From: Halomarina ordinaria
Lineage (GTDB): Archaea > Halobacteriota > Halobacteria > Halobacteriales > Haloarculaceae
NCBI RefSeq assembly: GCF_030553305.1
Contig: NZ_JARRAH010000001.1
Location: forward strand, 1,240,001 to 1,304,000
Direction of reading: 5' to 3'
DNA length: 64,000 nt
Numbering within the stretch: position 1 is the stretch's first letter; every line of letters begins with the position of its first letter. The position numbers and the translations under genes are program-made. The notes below the pieces were generated by a model, which was not told where the DNA came from, did no database searches, and saw only the letters and a program-made list of their open reading frames with translations. Below are positions 7,065 to 16,315 of this stretch, in pieces.

Positions 7065-9760
7065 TGCGCTTCGAGCGCGTCCGGCTGTCGAACTTCAAGT
7101 GTTACGACGACGCCGACCTCGGCCTCGACCGGGGGGTGACGGTCATCCACGGGCTGAACGGCAGCGGGAAGTCCTCGCTCCTGGAGGCGTGTTTCTTCGC
7201 GCTCTACGGCGCGACGGCCCTCGACACGACGCTCGACGAGGTGGTCACCATCGGCGCTGACGACGCGACGGTCGAACTCTGGTTCGTCCACGGGGGCGAG
7301 CGCTTCCACCTCGAACGCCGGGTCCGCGTGAGCGGCGAGCGCGCCCAGACCGCCACCTGCGTCCTCGAGACCCCCGAGGGGACGGTCGAGGGCGCCCGCG
7401 ACGTCCGCGCACACGTCACCGACCTCCTCCGGATGGACGCCGAGGCGTTCGTCAACTGCGCGTACGTCCGCCAGGGCGAGGTGAACAAGCTCATCAACGC
7501 CTCGCCGGGCGAGCGCCAGGACATGATAGACGACCTCCTGCAACTCGGCCGACTGGAGGAGTACCGCGAGCGCGCCAGCGAGGCGCGCCTCGGCGTCAAG
7601 CGCGTGCGAAACGAGAAACGCGCCGTCCTCGAGGACGTCGAGACGCGCGTCGCGGAGAGGGAGGAGGAGGACCTCCACGCCCGGCTGAACGACCTCGAAT
7701 CGCGGCTGAAGGAACGTCGGGCGAAACTGGAGCGGTACGAGGAGCAACGCGAGAAGGCGGCGTCGACGCGCGAGGAGGCGGAGCGGGTGCTCGAGCGCCA
7801 CGAGGAGACGCGACAGCAGTTAGCGGCGCTCCGCGAGGACGTCGACGACCTGCAGTCCGACATCGCCGAGGCCGAGCGCGAACGCGACGCCCGCCGCGAG
7901 GCCATCGCCGAGCGACGCGAACGAATCGCCGACCTCGAATCGGCCGCCGAGGAGGCCATCGAGCCGACGGCCGTCGAGGCGGTGGACGAGGATGCCATCG
8001 CGGCGCGACGCGAGGCGCTCGACGAGCGACGCGAGGAACTCGCGGAGGAGGTGAGCGAGCGCCGCATGCAGGCCCAGGCGTTCGGCAACCAGGCGGACCG
8101 TCTCGCCGACCGGGCGGCGGAACACGAGTCGCAGGCGAGCGAGCACCGCGAGCGCGCCGACACGCTCGAGAGCGAGGCCGACGACGCGGCGGCCGCACTC
8201 GAGACGCGCCGGGAGACGCTGGCCGAACTCGAGGAGGAGGCGACGGCACTCCGCGAGCGGTTCGCGGACGCTCCAGTCGACGTGGGGGAGGCGAGCGCCG
8301 AACGCGACGCGCTGCGCGAGGAGCGCGAGGACCTCCGGGGGGACATCGCGGACCTGGAGGCGACGCGCGACGCGACCGAGGAGCGCCTCGCGGAAGGGAG
8401 GCGGCTGCTCGAAGAGGGGAAGTGCCCGGAGTGTGGTCAACCCGTCGAGGACTCGCCGCACGTCGAGTCGCTCTCCGAGTTCGAGGCGCAGGTCGAAGAC
8501 ATCGAGGCGGGCCTGGCGGCGAAGCGCGAGTCGCTCTCGGAGCTCGAGGCGCGTCTCGAGGAACTGGGCGACCTCGCCGACGCCGAGGACCGCCTCGACG
8601 AACTCGGGACGAAGCGGTCGCTGCTCGAAGAGCGCGTCGAGGAGCGCCAAACGGAGGTAGAGGAGAAACGCGAGCGTGCCGAGGCGAAGCGCGAGGAGGC
8701 GGCGACCCTCGACGAGCAGGCGAGCGAGAAGCGCGAGGTGGCCGAGGCGAAGCGCGAGGAGGCCGCCGCCGAGCGCGAGGAGAGCGAGGCGCTGACCGAG
8801 GAGCGCGACGACCTGACGGCCGAGCGCGAGGGGCTCGACGCGGCGCTCGACCGCCTCTCGGACGTCGCCGACGAGGAGGCGGCGATAGAGAACCTGCGCG
8901 CGGAGCGCGAGCACCTCGCGGAACTGAACGACCAGCGCCGCGACCGCCTCGCGGAGAAGCGCGACCGTCGCTCGGAACTCGAGGCCGAGTTCGACGAGTC
9001 GAGCGTCGAGGCGGCACGCGAGCGAAAGCGCGACGCGGAGGCGTACCTGGAGCAGGTCGAGCCGGCCATGGACGAGTTGCGCGAGGAACGCGACCACCTC
9101 GTCGGCCGCATCGAGCGCACCAGAGGCGAACTCTCGGACCTCGAGGACCTGCGCGCGACGCGCGACGACCTCGCGGCGACCGTCGACCGCCTCGACTCGC
9201 TGTACGAGGAGACCGAGTCGCTCCAGGCGATGTACGCGGACCTGCGCGCGGACCTCCGCCAGCGGAACGTGACGAAGCTCGAGGGGCTGCTCAACGAGAC
9301 GTTCGACCTCGTCTACCAGAACGACTCCTACGCCCGCATCGAACTCGACGGCGAGTACGAACTCACCGTCTACCAGAAGGACGGCGAGCCGCTCGACCCC
9401 GAACAGCTCTCGGGCGGCGAGCGCGCGCTGTTCAACCTCTCGTTGCGCTGTGCCATCTACCGGCTCCTCGCCGAGGGTATCGAGGGGACTGCGCCGTTGC
9501 CGCCGCTCATCCTCGACGAGCCGACGGTGTTCCTCGACGCGGGACACGTCTCCAAGCTGGTCGAACTCGTCGAGTCGATGCGGCGCGTCGGCGTCGAGCA
9601 GATTGCCGTCGTGAGCCACGACGAGGAACTCGTCGGTGCGGCCGACGACCTCGTCCGCGTCGAGAAGGACCCCACGACGAACCGCTCGACGGTCACCCGC
9701 GACGAGGCGGCGCTGGCGTCGGCCGTGCGGTCGGCCGCCGACGCCTCCTCGGGCGACTGA
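7064..9760 (+). CDS. rad50: DNA double-strand break repair ATPase Rad50
   Basis: 898 residues. Walker [10 protein letters not shown] is near residue 30 and the Q-loop region is YVRQGEV. Two very long Glu/Arg/Ala coiled coils (about 175-440 and 470-720) flank the zinc hook CPECGQPV (Cys454 and Cys457). The ABC signature LSGGERALF is at about 782, Walker B and D-loop [11 protein letters not shown] at about 815, and the H-loop VVSHDEEL follows. It tethers and unwinds DNA ends as a dimer with two Mre11. Length fits archaeal Rad50. The reading frame starts on the last base of the mre11 stop codon. Confidence 0.97.
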   Translation: MRFERVRLSNFKCYDDADLGLDRGVTVIHGLNGSGKSSLLEACFFALYGATALDTTLDEVVTIGADDATVELWFVHGGERFHLERRVRVSGERAQTATCVLETPEGTVEGARDVRAHVTDLLRMDAEAFVNCAYVRQGEVNKLINASPGERQDMIDDLLQLGRLEEYRERASEARLGVKRVRNEKRAVLEDVETRVAEREEEDLHARLNDLESRLKERRAKLERYEEQREKAASTREEAERVLERHEETRQQLAALREDVDDLQSDIAEAERERDARREAIAERRERIADLESAAEEAIEPTAVEAVDEDAIAARREALDERREELAEEVSERRMQAQAFGNQADRLADRAAEHESQASEHRERADTLESEADDAAAALETRRETLAELEEEATALRERFADAPVDVGEASAERDALREEREDLRGDIADLEATRDATEERLAEGRRLLEEGKCPECGQPVEDSPHVESLSEFEAQVEDIEAGLAAKRESLSELEARLEELGDLADAEDRLDELGTKRSLLEERVEERQTEVEEKRERAEAKREEAATLDEQASEKREVAEAKREEAAAEREESEALTEERDDLTAEREGLDAALDRLSDVADEEAAIENLRAEREHLAELNDQRRDRLAEKRDRRSELEAEFDESSVEAARERKRDAEAYLEQVEPAMDELREERDHLVGRIERTRGELSDLEDLRATRDDLAATVDRLDSLYEETESLQAMYADLRADLRQRNVTKLEGLLNETFDLVYQNDSYARIELDGEYELTVYQKDGEPLDPEQLSGGERALFNLSLRCAIYRLLAEGIEGTAPLPPLILDEPTVFLDAGHVSKLVELVESMRRVGVEQIAVVSHDEELVGAADDLVRVEKDPTTNRSTVTRDEAALASAVRSAADASSGD

Positions 9761-9769
9761 GCGAACGGC

Positions 9770-10210
9770 TCAGGCCGAGTCGTCGGTCCGTTCGCGGAGC
9801 GCGACCAGCGCCCGGCGCGCGTCGTCGGTCGTGTCGTAGCCCGGTTCGCCGACCACGTCGGCGCGTTCGACCAGTCCCGCGGCGCGGAACTCCGTGAGGA
9901 GTCCGAGGGTGTCGCTCTCGCAGAGGTCGTAGGCGGCCATCAGGTCGCGAACGGCGAGCGGGCCGCGACGGTCGACTTCGAGCAGGAGTCCGAGCGCGCG
10001 GTCGTCGCGGACGGCGGCGAGCAGTCGGCGGAGGGCCGGCGGCACCTCGCGGGCGGCGGTTTCGAGCGGCGACTCGCCGTCGACGTCCGTGAGGCGGTCG
10101 TTCCTGACGTAGCGCTCCTCGCCGGTCTCGGGGTCGCGCACGAGCGAACTCTCGCCCGAGCGCTTGAGCAAGAGGTAGCGGGTGCCGTCGTCGTCGCGGA
10201 GGGTGCGCAT
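9770..10210 (-). CDS. Haloarchaeal helix-turn-helix-like protein (DUF7346-like)
   Basis: 146 residues, convergent with rad50 and nearly abutting it. The N-terminus reads like a small beta domain (TRYLLLKRSGESSLVRDPE, then TGEERYV). The C-terminal half LGLLLEVDRRGPLAVRDLM ... SDTLGLLTEFRAAGLVER looks like a winged helix. From memory the haloarchaeal family at this place is DUF7346; unverified. A DNA-binding or regulatory role is likely from the fold, but the target is unknown. Confidence 0.75.
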   Translation of the reverse strand: MRTLRDDDGTRYLLLKRSGESSLVRDPETGEERYVRNDRLTDVDGESPLETAAREVPPALRRLLAAVRDDRALGLLLEVDRRGPLAVRDLMAAYDLCESDTLGLLTEFRAAGLVERADVVGEPGYDTTDDARRALVALRERTDDSA

Positions 10211-10236
10211 GGGAGGGAGGTAGGACGTGCGGGGAG

Positions 10237-10608
10237 TTAGTCGCGTCCCTCGGCGGGTGCGTCGTCGGGAGGGTCGGTCGGTGGGTCCGTCGCCCGTCCC
10301 CGGTGGCGGCGGTAGCGACGGTAGCCGAACCCGAGCGCGAGGAGGCCGACGAGGAGCAGGGGCGCCCCGAGGTCGACGTCACCGTCGAACGCGAGGAGCA
10401 TGGCGCCGACGGCGCCCGCGTACAGGCCGACCTTCGCGAGGGCGACCACGGCCCAGAAGGCGTTGAACGTCTCGCGGTCGAGGTCGATGTCCGAGAGGTC
10501 GTCCGGAGTGGTGTACTCCACGCGCGGGCCGAGGCTGTCGGGGTCGAACTCGTCGGGTTCGTCCGGCCAGGGGTCGCGGTCCCCTTCGTCCTCCTCCAGT
10601 GGGTCCAC
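10237..10608 (-). CDS. Small membrane protein with acidic N-terminus (DUF7322-like)
   Basis: 123 residues from a GTG at 10608 (VDPLEEDEGDRDPWPDEPDE). Upstream in-frame sequence is Arg/Pro-rich and reads as antisense noise, so I chose this GTG. A very acidic N-terminal third is followed by two hydrophobic helices at about 50-72 and 75-95, an Arg-rich cytosolic stretch (YRRYRRHRGR) and an Asp/Pro tail. Probably co-transcribed with the small gene upstream on the same strand. Function unknown; the family number is from memory. Confidence 0.65.
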   Translation of the reverse strand: MDPLEEDEGDRDPWPDEPDEFDPDSLGPRVEYTTPDDLSDIDLDRETFNAFWAVVALAKVGLYAGAVGAMLLAFDGDVDLGAPLLLVGLLALGFGYRRYRRHRGRATDPPTDPPDDAPAEGRD

Positions 10609-10645
10609 GCGCCGAGTAGGGCCGGCCGGCAAAAAGACTCCCCGG

Positions 10646-10834
10646 TTACAGCGCGTCGTCGAGTCGCACCGTGTCGCGCGCGAGTATCCACGCGAGGGGG
10701 TTCTGGGCGTCGTAGAACACCAGCCCTTCGTCCGTCTCGTAGGTCTCGGTCGTCTCGACGGCCTCCGAGACCCCGGGGTCGGGGCGGTCCGCGGCAACCG
10801 ACTCTGCTTCCGACGGGACATCGTGGTCGGCCAT
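10646..10834 (-). CDS. Small acidic haloarchaeal protein (DUF7331-like)
   Basis: 62 residues from the ATG at 10832-10834. A disordered acidic N-terminus precedes a compact conserved-looking block: TETYETDEGLVFYDAQNPLA, then WILARDTVRLDDAL. From memory this block is shared by many short haloarchaeal proteins (DUF7331). The same frame stays open far upstream as antisense of polB, but only this last part has protein-like character and a sensible start. It is divergent from polB. Function unknown. Confidence 0.7.
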   Translation of the reverse strand: MADHDVPSEAESVAADRPDPGVSEAVETTETYETDEGLVFYDAQNPLAWILARDTVRLDDAL

Positions 10835-10920
10835 GGTCGTAGACGGGTGGTATGCCATATCATAGTAAATGCTTTGCGGCAGCGGAGGTTTCGGGGGGGA
10901 GAGCGACGACACCGGGGGGA

Positions 10921-10928
10921 TTTTTACC
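10921..10928 (+). promoter_or_regulatory. Putative TATA box of polB
   Basis: TTTTTACC sits about 28 bases before the polB ATG at 10952 and is preceded by a purine-rich BRE-like stretch. The spacing implies a leaderless transcript. Confidence 0.55.
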
Positions 10929-10951
10929 GGCCAGAGCAAACGCCCGCTATC

Positions 10952-13687
10952 ATGAGACAGAGCGGGTTGGTCGACTTCGCCGCCGGGGACGACGGCGAGG
11001 CGGCGGGGCGCGAGGCGCCCGCGACCGTCACGGCCGAGGCGGAGGCGGTCGCCGGCGACGCGGGCCTCGCACCCGACGTCGTCGACACGTCGTCGTATCG
11101 CTACCCCGACCCACAGGGGAGCGTCGAACTGTTCGTCACGCAGGTCGACTACACCGTCGAGGGGTCCGGCCGCGACGAGTACCCCGTCGTCCACGTCTTC
11201 GGGCGGACGCCCGACGGCGAGGTCGAACACGTCCGCGTCCGGGAGTTCGAGCCGTACTTCTACGTGCCGACCGACTCGCTCGAGGGACGGCCCGAAGAGC
11301 AGTTCGACCGCCTGCTCGACTCCCGCGAGACGGACCCCGAGGGGAACCCGTTCGTGAGCATCCGTGGCGAGCGCCTGACGAAGATAACCGGCCAGACGCC
11401 CCGCGACGTCGGGCAGTTGCGCGACCGCTTCGACCACTACGAGGCGGACATCCTCTTCCCCAACCGCCTGCTCATCGACAAGGACGTCACCAGCGGCGTC
11501 CGCGTCCCCGACCGGCGCAACGACGACGGTGCCATCGACGTCCCCCACCAGGAGGTCGCCGCCGCCGACGTGGACGCCGAACTGCGGGTGAACACCTTCG
11601 ACATCGAGGTGGACGACCGCTCGGGGTTCCCCGAGGAGGGCGAAGAGCCCATCATCTGTCTCACCAGCCACGACAGCTACCGCGACGAGTACGTCGTCTG
11701 GCTCTACGAGGCGCCCGAGGGGGCGAGCGGACCGGACGCCCTGCCCGGCTACGAGGTGCTCCGGGAGGGCCCCGACGTCGACGTGCGACGGTTCGAGCGC
11801 GAGGAGGCGATGCTCGCGTCGTTCGTCGACTACATCGACGAGACGGACCCCGACGTGCTGACGGGGTGGAACTTCGCCGACTTCGACGCGCCGTACCTCC
11901 TCGACCGGCTCGAGGTGCTCGGCGGGGAGGGCGACCTCGACCCGAACCGGCTCTCGCGCGTGGACGAGGTGTGGCGCTCGGACTGGCAGGGGCCGAACGT
12001 GAAGGGCCGGGTCGTCTTCGACCTGCTGTACGCCTACAAGCGCATCAAGATCTCCGAACTGGACTCCTACCGCCTCGACGCCGTCGGCGAGGCGGAACTC
12101 GGCGTCGGCAAGGAGCGCTACCCCGGCAGCATCGGCGACCTCTGGGAGGAGGACCCCGGGCGACTGCTGGAGTACAACCTGCGCGACGTCGAACTCTGCG
12201 TCGAACTCGACCGCAAGCAGAACATCGTCCCGTTCTGGAAGGAGGTGGCGTCGTTCGTCGGCTGTAAACTCGAGGACGCCACCACGCCCGGCGACGCGGT
12301 GGACCTCTACATCCTCCACAAGGTCCACGGCGACTTCGCGCTCCCCTCGAAGGGGAGCGTCGACAGCGAGGAGTACGAGGGCGGCGCCGTCTTCGACCCC
12401 ATCACGGGCGTCCGCGAGAACGTGTCCGTGCTCGACCTGAAGAGCCTCTACCCGATGTGCATGGTGACCATCAACGCGTCGGTGGAGACGAAGGTCGACC
12501 CCGAGACGTACGACGGCGACACCTACGTCGCACCCAACGGGACGCACTTCCGCCAGGAACCCGCCGGCATCATCCGGGAGATGGTGGACGAACTGCTCGA
12601 GGAACGCGAGCGCAAGAAAGCCAGCCGAAACGAACACGCGCCCGGTTCGGACGCCTACGAGACGTTCGACCGTCAGCAAGGGGCGGTGAAGGTCATCATG
12701 AACTCGCTCTACGGCGTCCTCGGCTGGGACCGCTTCCGCCTCTACGACAAGGAGATGGGCGCCGCCGTCACCGCGACGGGCCGGCGGGTCATCGAGTTCA
12801 CCGAGCAGGTGGCCAACGAGATGGGCCAGGAGGTGGCCTACGGGGACACCGACTCCGTGATGCTCGAACTCGGGAACGTTTCGAAGGACGAGGCGATAGA
12901 CGAGTCGTTCACCATCGAGGAGACCATCAACGCCTCCTACGACGAGTTCGCCCGCGACGAACTCAACGCCGAGGAACACCGCTTCCAGATCGAGTTCGAG
13001 AAGCTCTATCGACGGTTCTTCCAGGCGGGCAAGAAGAAGCGCTACGCCGGCCACATCGTCTGGAAGGAGGGCCAGGACGTCGACGACATCGACATCACGG
13101 GCTTCGAGTACAAGCGCTCGGACATCGCGCCGGTAACGAAGGAGGTCCAGAAGCGGGTCATCGAACTCATCGTCACGAGCGAGGGCGAGGGGTACCGCGA
13201 GGAGGTCAAGGAGTACGTCCACGACGTCATCCAGGACTTCAAGCGCGGCGAGGAGGGGAACCTCAGCGTCGAGGACGTCGGCATCCCCGGCGGCATCGGC
13301 AAGCGCCTCGACAACTACGACACCGACACCGCCCACGTCCGCGGGGCGAAGTACGCGAACCTCCTGCTCGGGACGAACTTCGCGCGGGGGTCGAAGCCCA
13401 AGCGCCTCTACCTCGAGAGCGTCCACAACGACTTCTACGACCGCGTCGAGCGCGAACTGGGTATCGATGCCCGGAGCGACGCGCTCTACCGGGAGTTCAG
13501 ACGGAAAGAGGACGTCATCTGCGTCGAGTACGCCGACCAGGTCCCCGAGGAGTTCGAGGTGGACTGGGACGTGATGCTGGAGAAGACGCTCCGGGGGCCC
13601 ATCGAGCGCATCCTCGACGCCATCGGTGTCTCGTGGGACGAGGTCGAGAGCGGCCAGACCCAGACCGGGCTGGGACAGTTCTCCTGA
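10952..13687 (+). CDS. polB: Family-B replicative DNA polymerase
   Basis: 911 residues, no intein. The exonuclease domain shows FDIEV (Exo I, about 217), NFADFDAPYL (Exo II) and YNLRDVELC (Exo III). The polymerase domain shows LDLKSLYPM (motif A, about 495), KVIMNSLYG (motif B, about 580), YGDTDSVML (motif C, about 630) and KKKRYAG (thumb). It replicates DNA with proofreading. Both ends carry PCNA-box-like sequences: QSGLVDF at residues 3-9 and QTGLGQF at 904-910, the second being the usual place. The start at 10952 lies 28 bases after a TATA element. Confidence 0.97.
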   Translation: MRQSGLVDFAAGDDGEAAGREAPATVTAEAEAVAGDAGLAPDVVDTSSYRYPDPQGSVELFVTQVDYTVEGSGRDEYPVVHVFGRTPDGEVEHVRVREFEPYFYVPTDSLEGRPEEQFDRLLDSRETDPEGNPFVSIRGERLTKITGQTPRDVGQLRDRFDHYEADILFPNRLLIDKDVTSGVRVPDRRNDDGAIDVPHQEVAAADVDAELRVNTFDIEVDDRSGFPEEGEEPIICLTSHDSYRDEYVVWLYEAPEGASGPDALPGYEVLREGPDVDVRRFEREEAMLASFVDYIDETDPDVLTGWNFADFDAPYLLDRLEVLGGEGDLDPNRLSRVDEVWRSDWQGPNVKGRVVFDLLYAYKRIKISELDSYRLDAVGEAELGVGKERYPGSIGDLWEEDPGRLLEYNLRDVELCVELDRKQNIVPFWKEVASFVGCKLEDATTPGDAVDLYILHKVHGDFALPSKGSVDSEEYEGGAVFDPITGVRENVSVLDLKSLYPMCMVTINASVETKVDPETYDGDTYVAPNGTHFRQEPAGIIREMVDELLEERERKKASRNEHAPGSDAYETFDRQQGAVKVIMNSLYGVLGWDRFRLYDKEMGAAVTATGRRVIEFTEQVANEMGQEVAYGDTDSVMLELGNVSKDEAIDESFTIEETINASYDEFARDELNAEEHRFQIEFEKLYRRFFQAGKKKRYAGHIVWKEGQDVDDIDITGFEYKRSDIAPVTKEVQKRVIELIVTSEGEGYREEVKEYVHDVIQDFKRGEEGNLSVEDVGIPGGIGKRLDNYDTDTAHVRGAKYANLLLGTNFARGSKPKRLYLESVHNDFYDRVERELGIDARSDALYREFRRKEDVICVEYADQVPEEFEVDWDVMLEKTLRGPIERILDAIGVSWDEVESGQTQTGLGQFS

Positions 13688-13870
13688 CCGACGGTTCGTA
13701 TCGGCCGCTCCCCCAGCGCCACGTATCAGTCGACTGGCGGTTCGGCGGCCCTCCCGGCCGATTCCGGGCGTCTCGCGCTGGACGTGACGAACCGTCCTCC
13801 CGTGCCCGGCTTTGCCATACGAAAACATCGTTTTTCGGAGCCGGAAGTCGACTTAGTGGTGAGACGAAAA

Positions 13871-13878
13871 CATTATAC
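13871..13878 (+). promoter_or_regulatory. Putative TATA box of the sufCBD operon
   Basis: CATTATAC, about 50 bases before the sufC ATG at 13925, within a 237-base intergenic region that also holds A-rich stretches (GAAAACATCG). This implies a 5' leader of about 20-25 bases. No recognisable iron-box palindrome was found by eye. Confidence 0.45.
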
Positions 13879-13924
13879 CCGGCACGGACCCATCCTCTAG
13901 CGATAAGCGCAAGGTGCTCTCGTT

Positions 13925-14836
13925 ATGGCACGACTAGAAATAAAGAACCTCTACGCGGAGGTCAACGAGGAAGACGGTGAGCAGATTCTGAAGGGCGTCG
14001 ATCTCGAGGTCGAGTCGGGCGAGATCCACGCGCTCATGGGACCGAACGGCTCCGGGAAGTCGACGACGGCGAAGGTCATCGCCGGCCACCCGGCCTACAA
14101 GGTGACGGAGGGGGAGGTCCTCATCCACCTGAACGAGGACGAGTTCGGCGAGGACGTCGACATCCCCGAGGACAAGCGGACGTGGAACCTCCTCGACCTG
14201 GAACCGAACGAGCGCGCCGCCCTCGGCGTGTTCCTCGGCTTCCAGTACCCCGCCGAGATAGAGGGGGTCACGATGGTGAACTTCCTCCGGACGGCGCTCA
14301 ACGCCAAACTCGAGGAGCGCGAGGAGCTCTTCGAGGAGGGCGAGAGCGAGGACGAAGCGGAGGAGGAGAGCGGCTACGACACCTCCCCGATGGAGGGACC
14401 GGCCGACGAGGGCGACGTCGGCGTCGCCGAGTTCCAGCAGCTCCTCCGCGAGAAGATGGAGCTGCTCGACATGGACGAGAAGTTCGCCACGCGCTACCTC
14501 AACGCCGGCTTCTCCGGCGGTGAGAAGAAACAGAACGAGGTGCTGCAGGCCGCCATCCTGGAGCCCTCGGTCGCCGTGCTCGACGAGATCGACTCCGGGC
14601 TCGACATCGACCGCCTGCAGGACGTCTCTGCCGGCATCAACGCGCTGCGCGACGAACAGGGCACGGGCGTCCTCCAGATCACCCACTACCAGCGCATCCT
14701 CGACTACGTCGAGCCGGACCACGTCCACATCATGCTCGACGGGAAGGTCGTCAAGAGCGGCGGGGCGGAACTGGCCGAGCAACTCGAGGACAAGGGGTAC
14801 GACTGGGTGCGAGAAGAAGTGTACGAGACAGCCTAA
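13925..14836 (+). CDS. sufC: Fe-S cluster assembly ATPase SufC
   Basis: 303 residues. ABC ATPase with Walker A MGPNGSGKST, signature FSGGEKKQNE (the SufC form) and Walker B AVLDEIDSGLDID. It drives Fe-S scaffold SufBD. Compared with bacterial SufC (about 250 residues) it has an acidic insertion at about 135-165 (EEGESEDEAEEESGY), which I regard as a halophilic elaboration. First gene of sufCBD; the sufB gene follows after 30 bases. Confidence 0.96.
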   Translation: MARLEIKNLYAEVNEEDGEQILKGVDLEVESGEIHALMGPNGSGKSTTAKVIAGHPAYKVTEGEVLIHLNEDEFGEDVDIPEDKRTWNLLDLEPNERAALGVFLGFQYPAEIEGVTMVNFLRTALNAKLEEREELFEEGESEDEAEEESGYDTSPMEGPADEGDVGVAEFQQLLREKMELLDMDEKFATRYLNAGFSGGEKKQNEVLQAAILEPSVAVLDEIDSGLDIDRLQDVSAGINALRDEQGTGVLQITHYQRILDYVEPDHVHIMLDGKVVKSGGAELAEQLEDKGYDWVREEVYETA

Positions 14837-14866
14837 TACGCGTCGAGAACCAACACCACACACATC

Positions 14867-16297
14867 ATGAGTTCCGAACAAGACCACCTCAAAGAGACCG
14901 ACACCGAAGCGCGCTTCGAGTTCAAGAAAGAGGAGCGCTCGGCGTTCAAGTCCGAGAAGGGGCTGACGGAGGAGACCATCCGCGTCATCTCCGAGGACAA
15001 GGACGAACCCGAGTGGATGCTCGAGCGCCGCCTGCGCGCGCTCCGGCAGTTCCAGGAGATGCCGATGCCGACCGACTGGCCGGGCCAGCCCGACCTCTCG
15101 GAGGTCGACATCGACGAGATCGTCCCCTACATCCGTCCCGACATCGAGACGCGCGGCGGCGCCGAGAGCTGGGAGGACCTCCCGGACGACATCAAGGACA
15201 CGTTCGACAAGCTGGGCATCCCGGAGGCGGAGAAGAACGCCCTCTCCGGCGTCGGCGCCCAGTACGAGTCCGAGATCGTCTACCAGAACATGCAGGAGCA
15301 GTGGGAGGAGAAGGGCGTCATCTTCATGGACATGGACCGGGCCGTCCGCGAGCACCCGGACATCGTCGAGGAGTACTTCATGACGAAGTGCGTCCCCCCG
15401 AGCGACAACAAGTTCGCGGCGCTCCACGGCGCCGTCTGGTCGGGCGGGAGCTTCGTCTACGTCCCCGAGGACGTCACCGTCGAGATGCCGGTCCAGGCGT
15501 ACTTCCGGATGAACTCCGAGGGGATGGGCCAGTTCGAGCACACCCTCATCATCGCCGAGGCCAACTCCGAGGTCCACTACATCGAGGGCTGTTCGGCCCC
15601 GAAGTACTCGGCGTTCAACCTCCACAGCGGGGGCGTCGAGGTGTTCGTCAAGGAGGGTGCCCACGTCCAGTACTCCACGGTGCAGAACTGGTCGAAGAAC
15701 ACCTACAACCTGAACACCAAGCGCGCCATCGTCGAGAAGGACGGGACGATGGAGTGGGTCTCCGGGTCGATGGGGTCGAAGGCCACGATGCTCTACCCCT
15801 GTTCCATCCTGAAGGGGCCGGGCGCGACGGACAACCACATCACCATCGCGTTCGCGGGCAAGGGCCAGAACATCGACACCGGCGCGAAGGTCTACCACAA
15901 CGCGCCGAACACGAAGTCGACCATCGAGTCGAAGTCCATCAGCAAGGACGGCGGGCGCACCAACTACCGCGGCCTCGTCCACATCGCGGACGGTGCCGAG
16001 AACTCCTCGACGAGCGTCGAGTGTGACGCGCTCATGTTCGACAACGAGTCCACCTCGGACACGATGCCGTACATGGAGATCGAGGAGTCGAAGGTCGACG
16101 TCGCCCACGAGGCGACGGTGGGCAAGATCGGCGACGAGGACGTCTTCTACCTCCAGTCGCGCGGGCTGGACGACGACGACGCCAAGCAGATGATCGTCGC
16201 CGGGTTCATCGAGCCCATCACGGAGGAACTGCCCATCGAGTACGCGGTCGAGCTCAACCGCCTCATCGAACTGGAGATGGAGGGGAGCCTCGGGTAA
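14867..16297 (+). CDS. sufB: Fe-S cluster assembly protein SufB
   Basis: 476 residues. It shows the SufB beta-helix core with VHYIEGCSAPKYSAFNLH and the C-terminal region (EHIT-like RGLVHIADGAENSS, then FYLQSRGLDDDDAKQMIVAG). As the scaffold subunit it binds SufC and builds the nascent Fe-S cluster with SufD. Length matches the family and there is no intein, although SufB is a known intein site in archaea. It lies between sufC and sufD in one operon with short gaps. Confidence 0.96.
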   Translation: MSSEQDHLKETDTEARFEFKKEERSAFKSEKGLTEETIRVISEDKDEPEWMLERRLRALRQFQEMPMPTDWPGQPDLSEVDIDEIVPYIRPDIETRGGAESWEDLPDDIKDTFDKLGIPEAEKNALSGVGAQYESEIVYQNMQEQWEEKGVIFMDMDRAVREHPDIVEEYFMTKCVPPSDNKFAALHGAVWSGGSFVYVPEDVTVEMPVQAYFRMNSEGMGQFEHTLIIAEANSEVHYIEGCSAPKYSAFNLHSGGVEVFVKEGAHVQYSTVQNWSKNTYNLNTKRAIVEKDGTMEWVSGSMGSKATMLYPCSILKGPGATDNHITIAFAGKGQNIDTGAKVYHNAPNTKSTIESKSISKDGGRTNYRGLVHIADGAENSSTSVECDALMFDNESTSDTMPYMEIEESKVDVAHEATVGKIGDEDVFYLQSRGLDDDDAKQMIVAGFIEPITEELPIEYAVELNRLIELEMEGSLG

Positions 16298-16315
16298 CCC
16301 CCGGATTCGATTCTC

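Noticed and set aside
7820-9619. A 599-codon minus-strand frame across rad50
   Set aside because: Shadow of the repetitive Rad50 coiled coil; leucine/arginine-rich without motifs.
10952-13687. Intein in DNA polymerase B or SufB
   Set aside because: All polymerase and SufB motifs run without interruption and lengths match intein-free proteins; no homing endonuclease motifs were seen.
10646-13828. A 1060-codon open frame antisense to polB
   Set aside because: Only its last 62 codons, beyond the polB start, look like protein. The rest is a codon-bias shadow of the polymerase gene.
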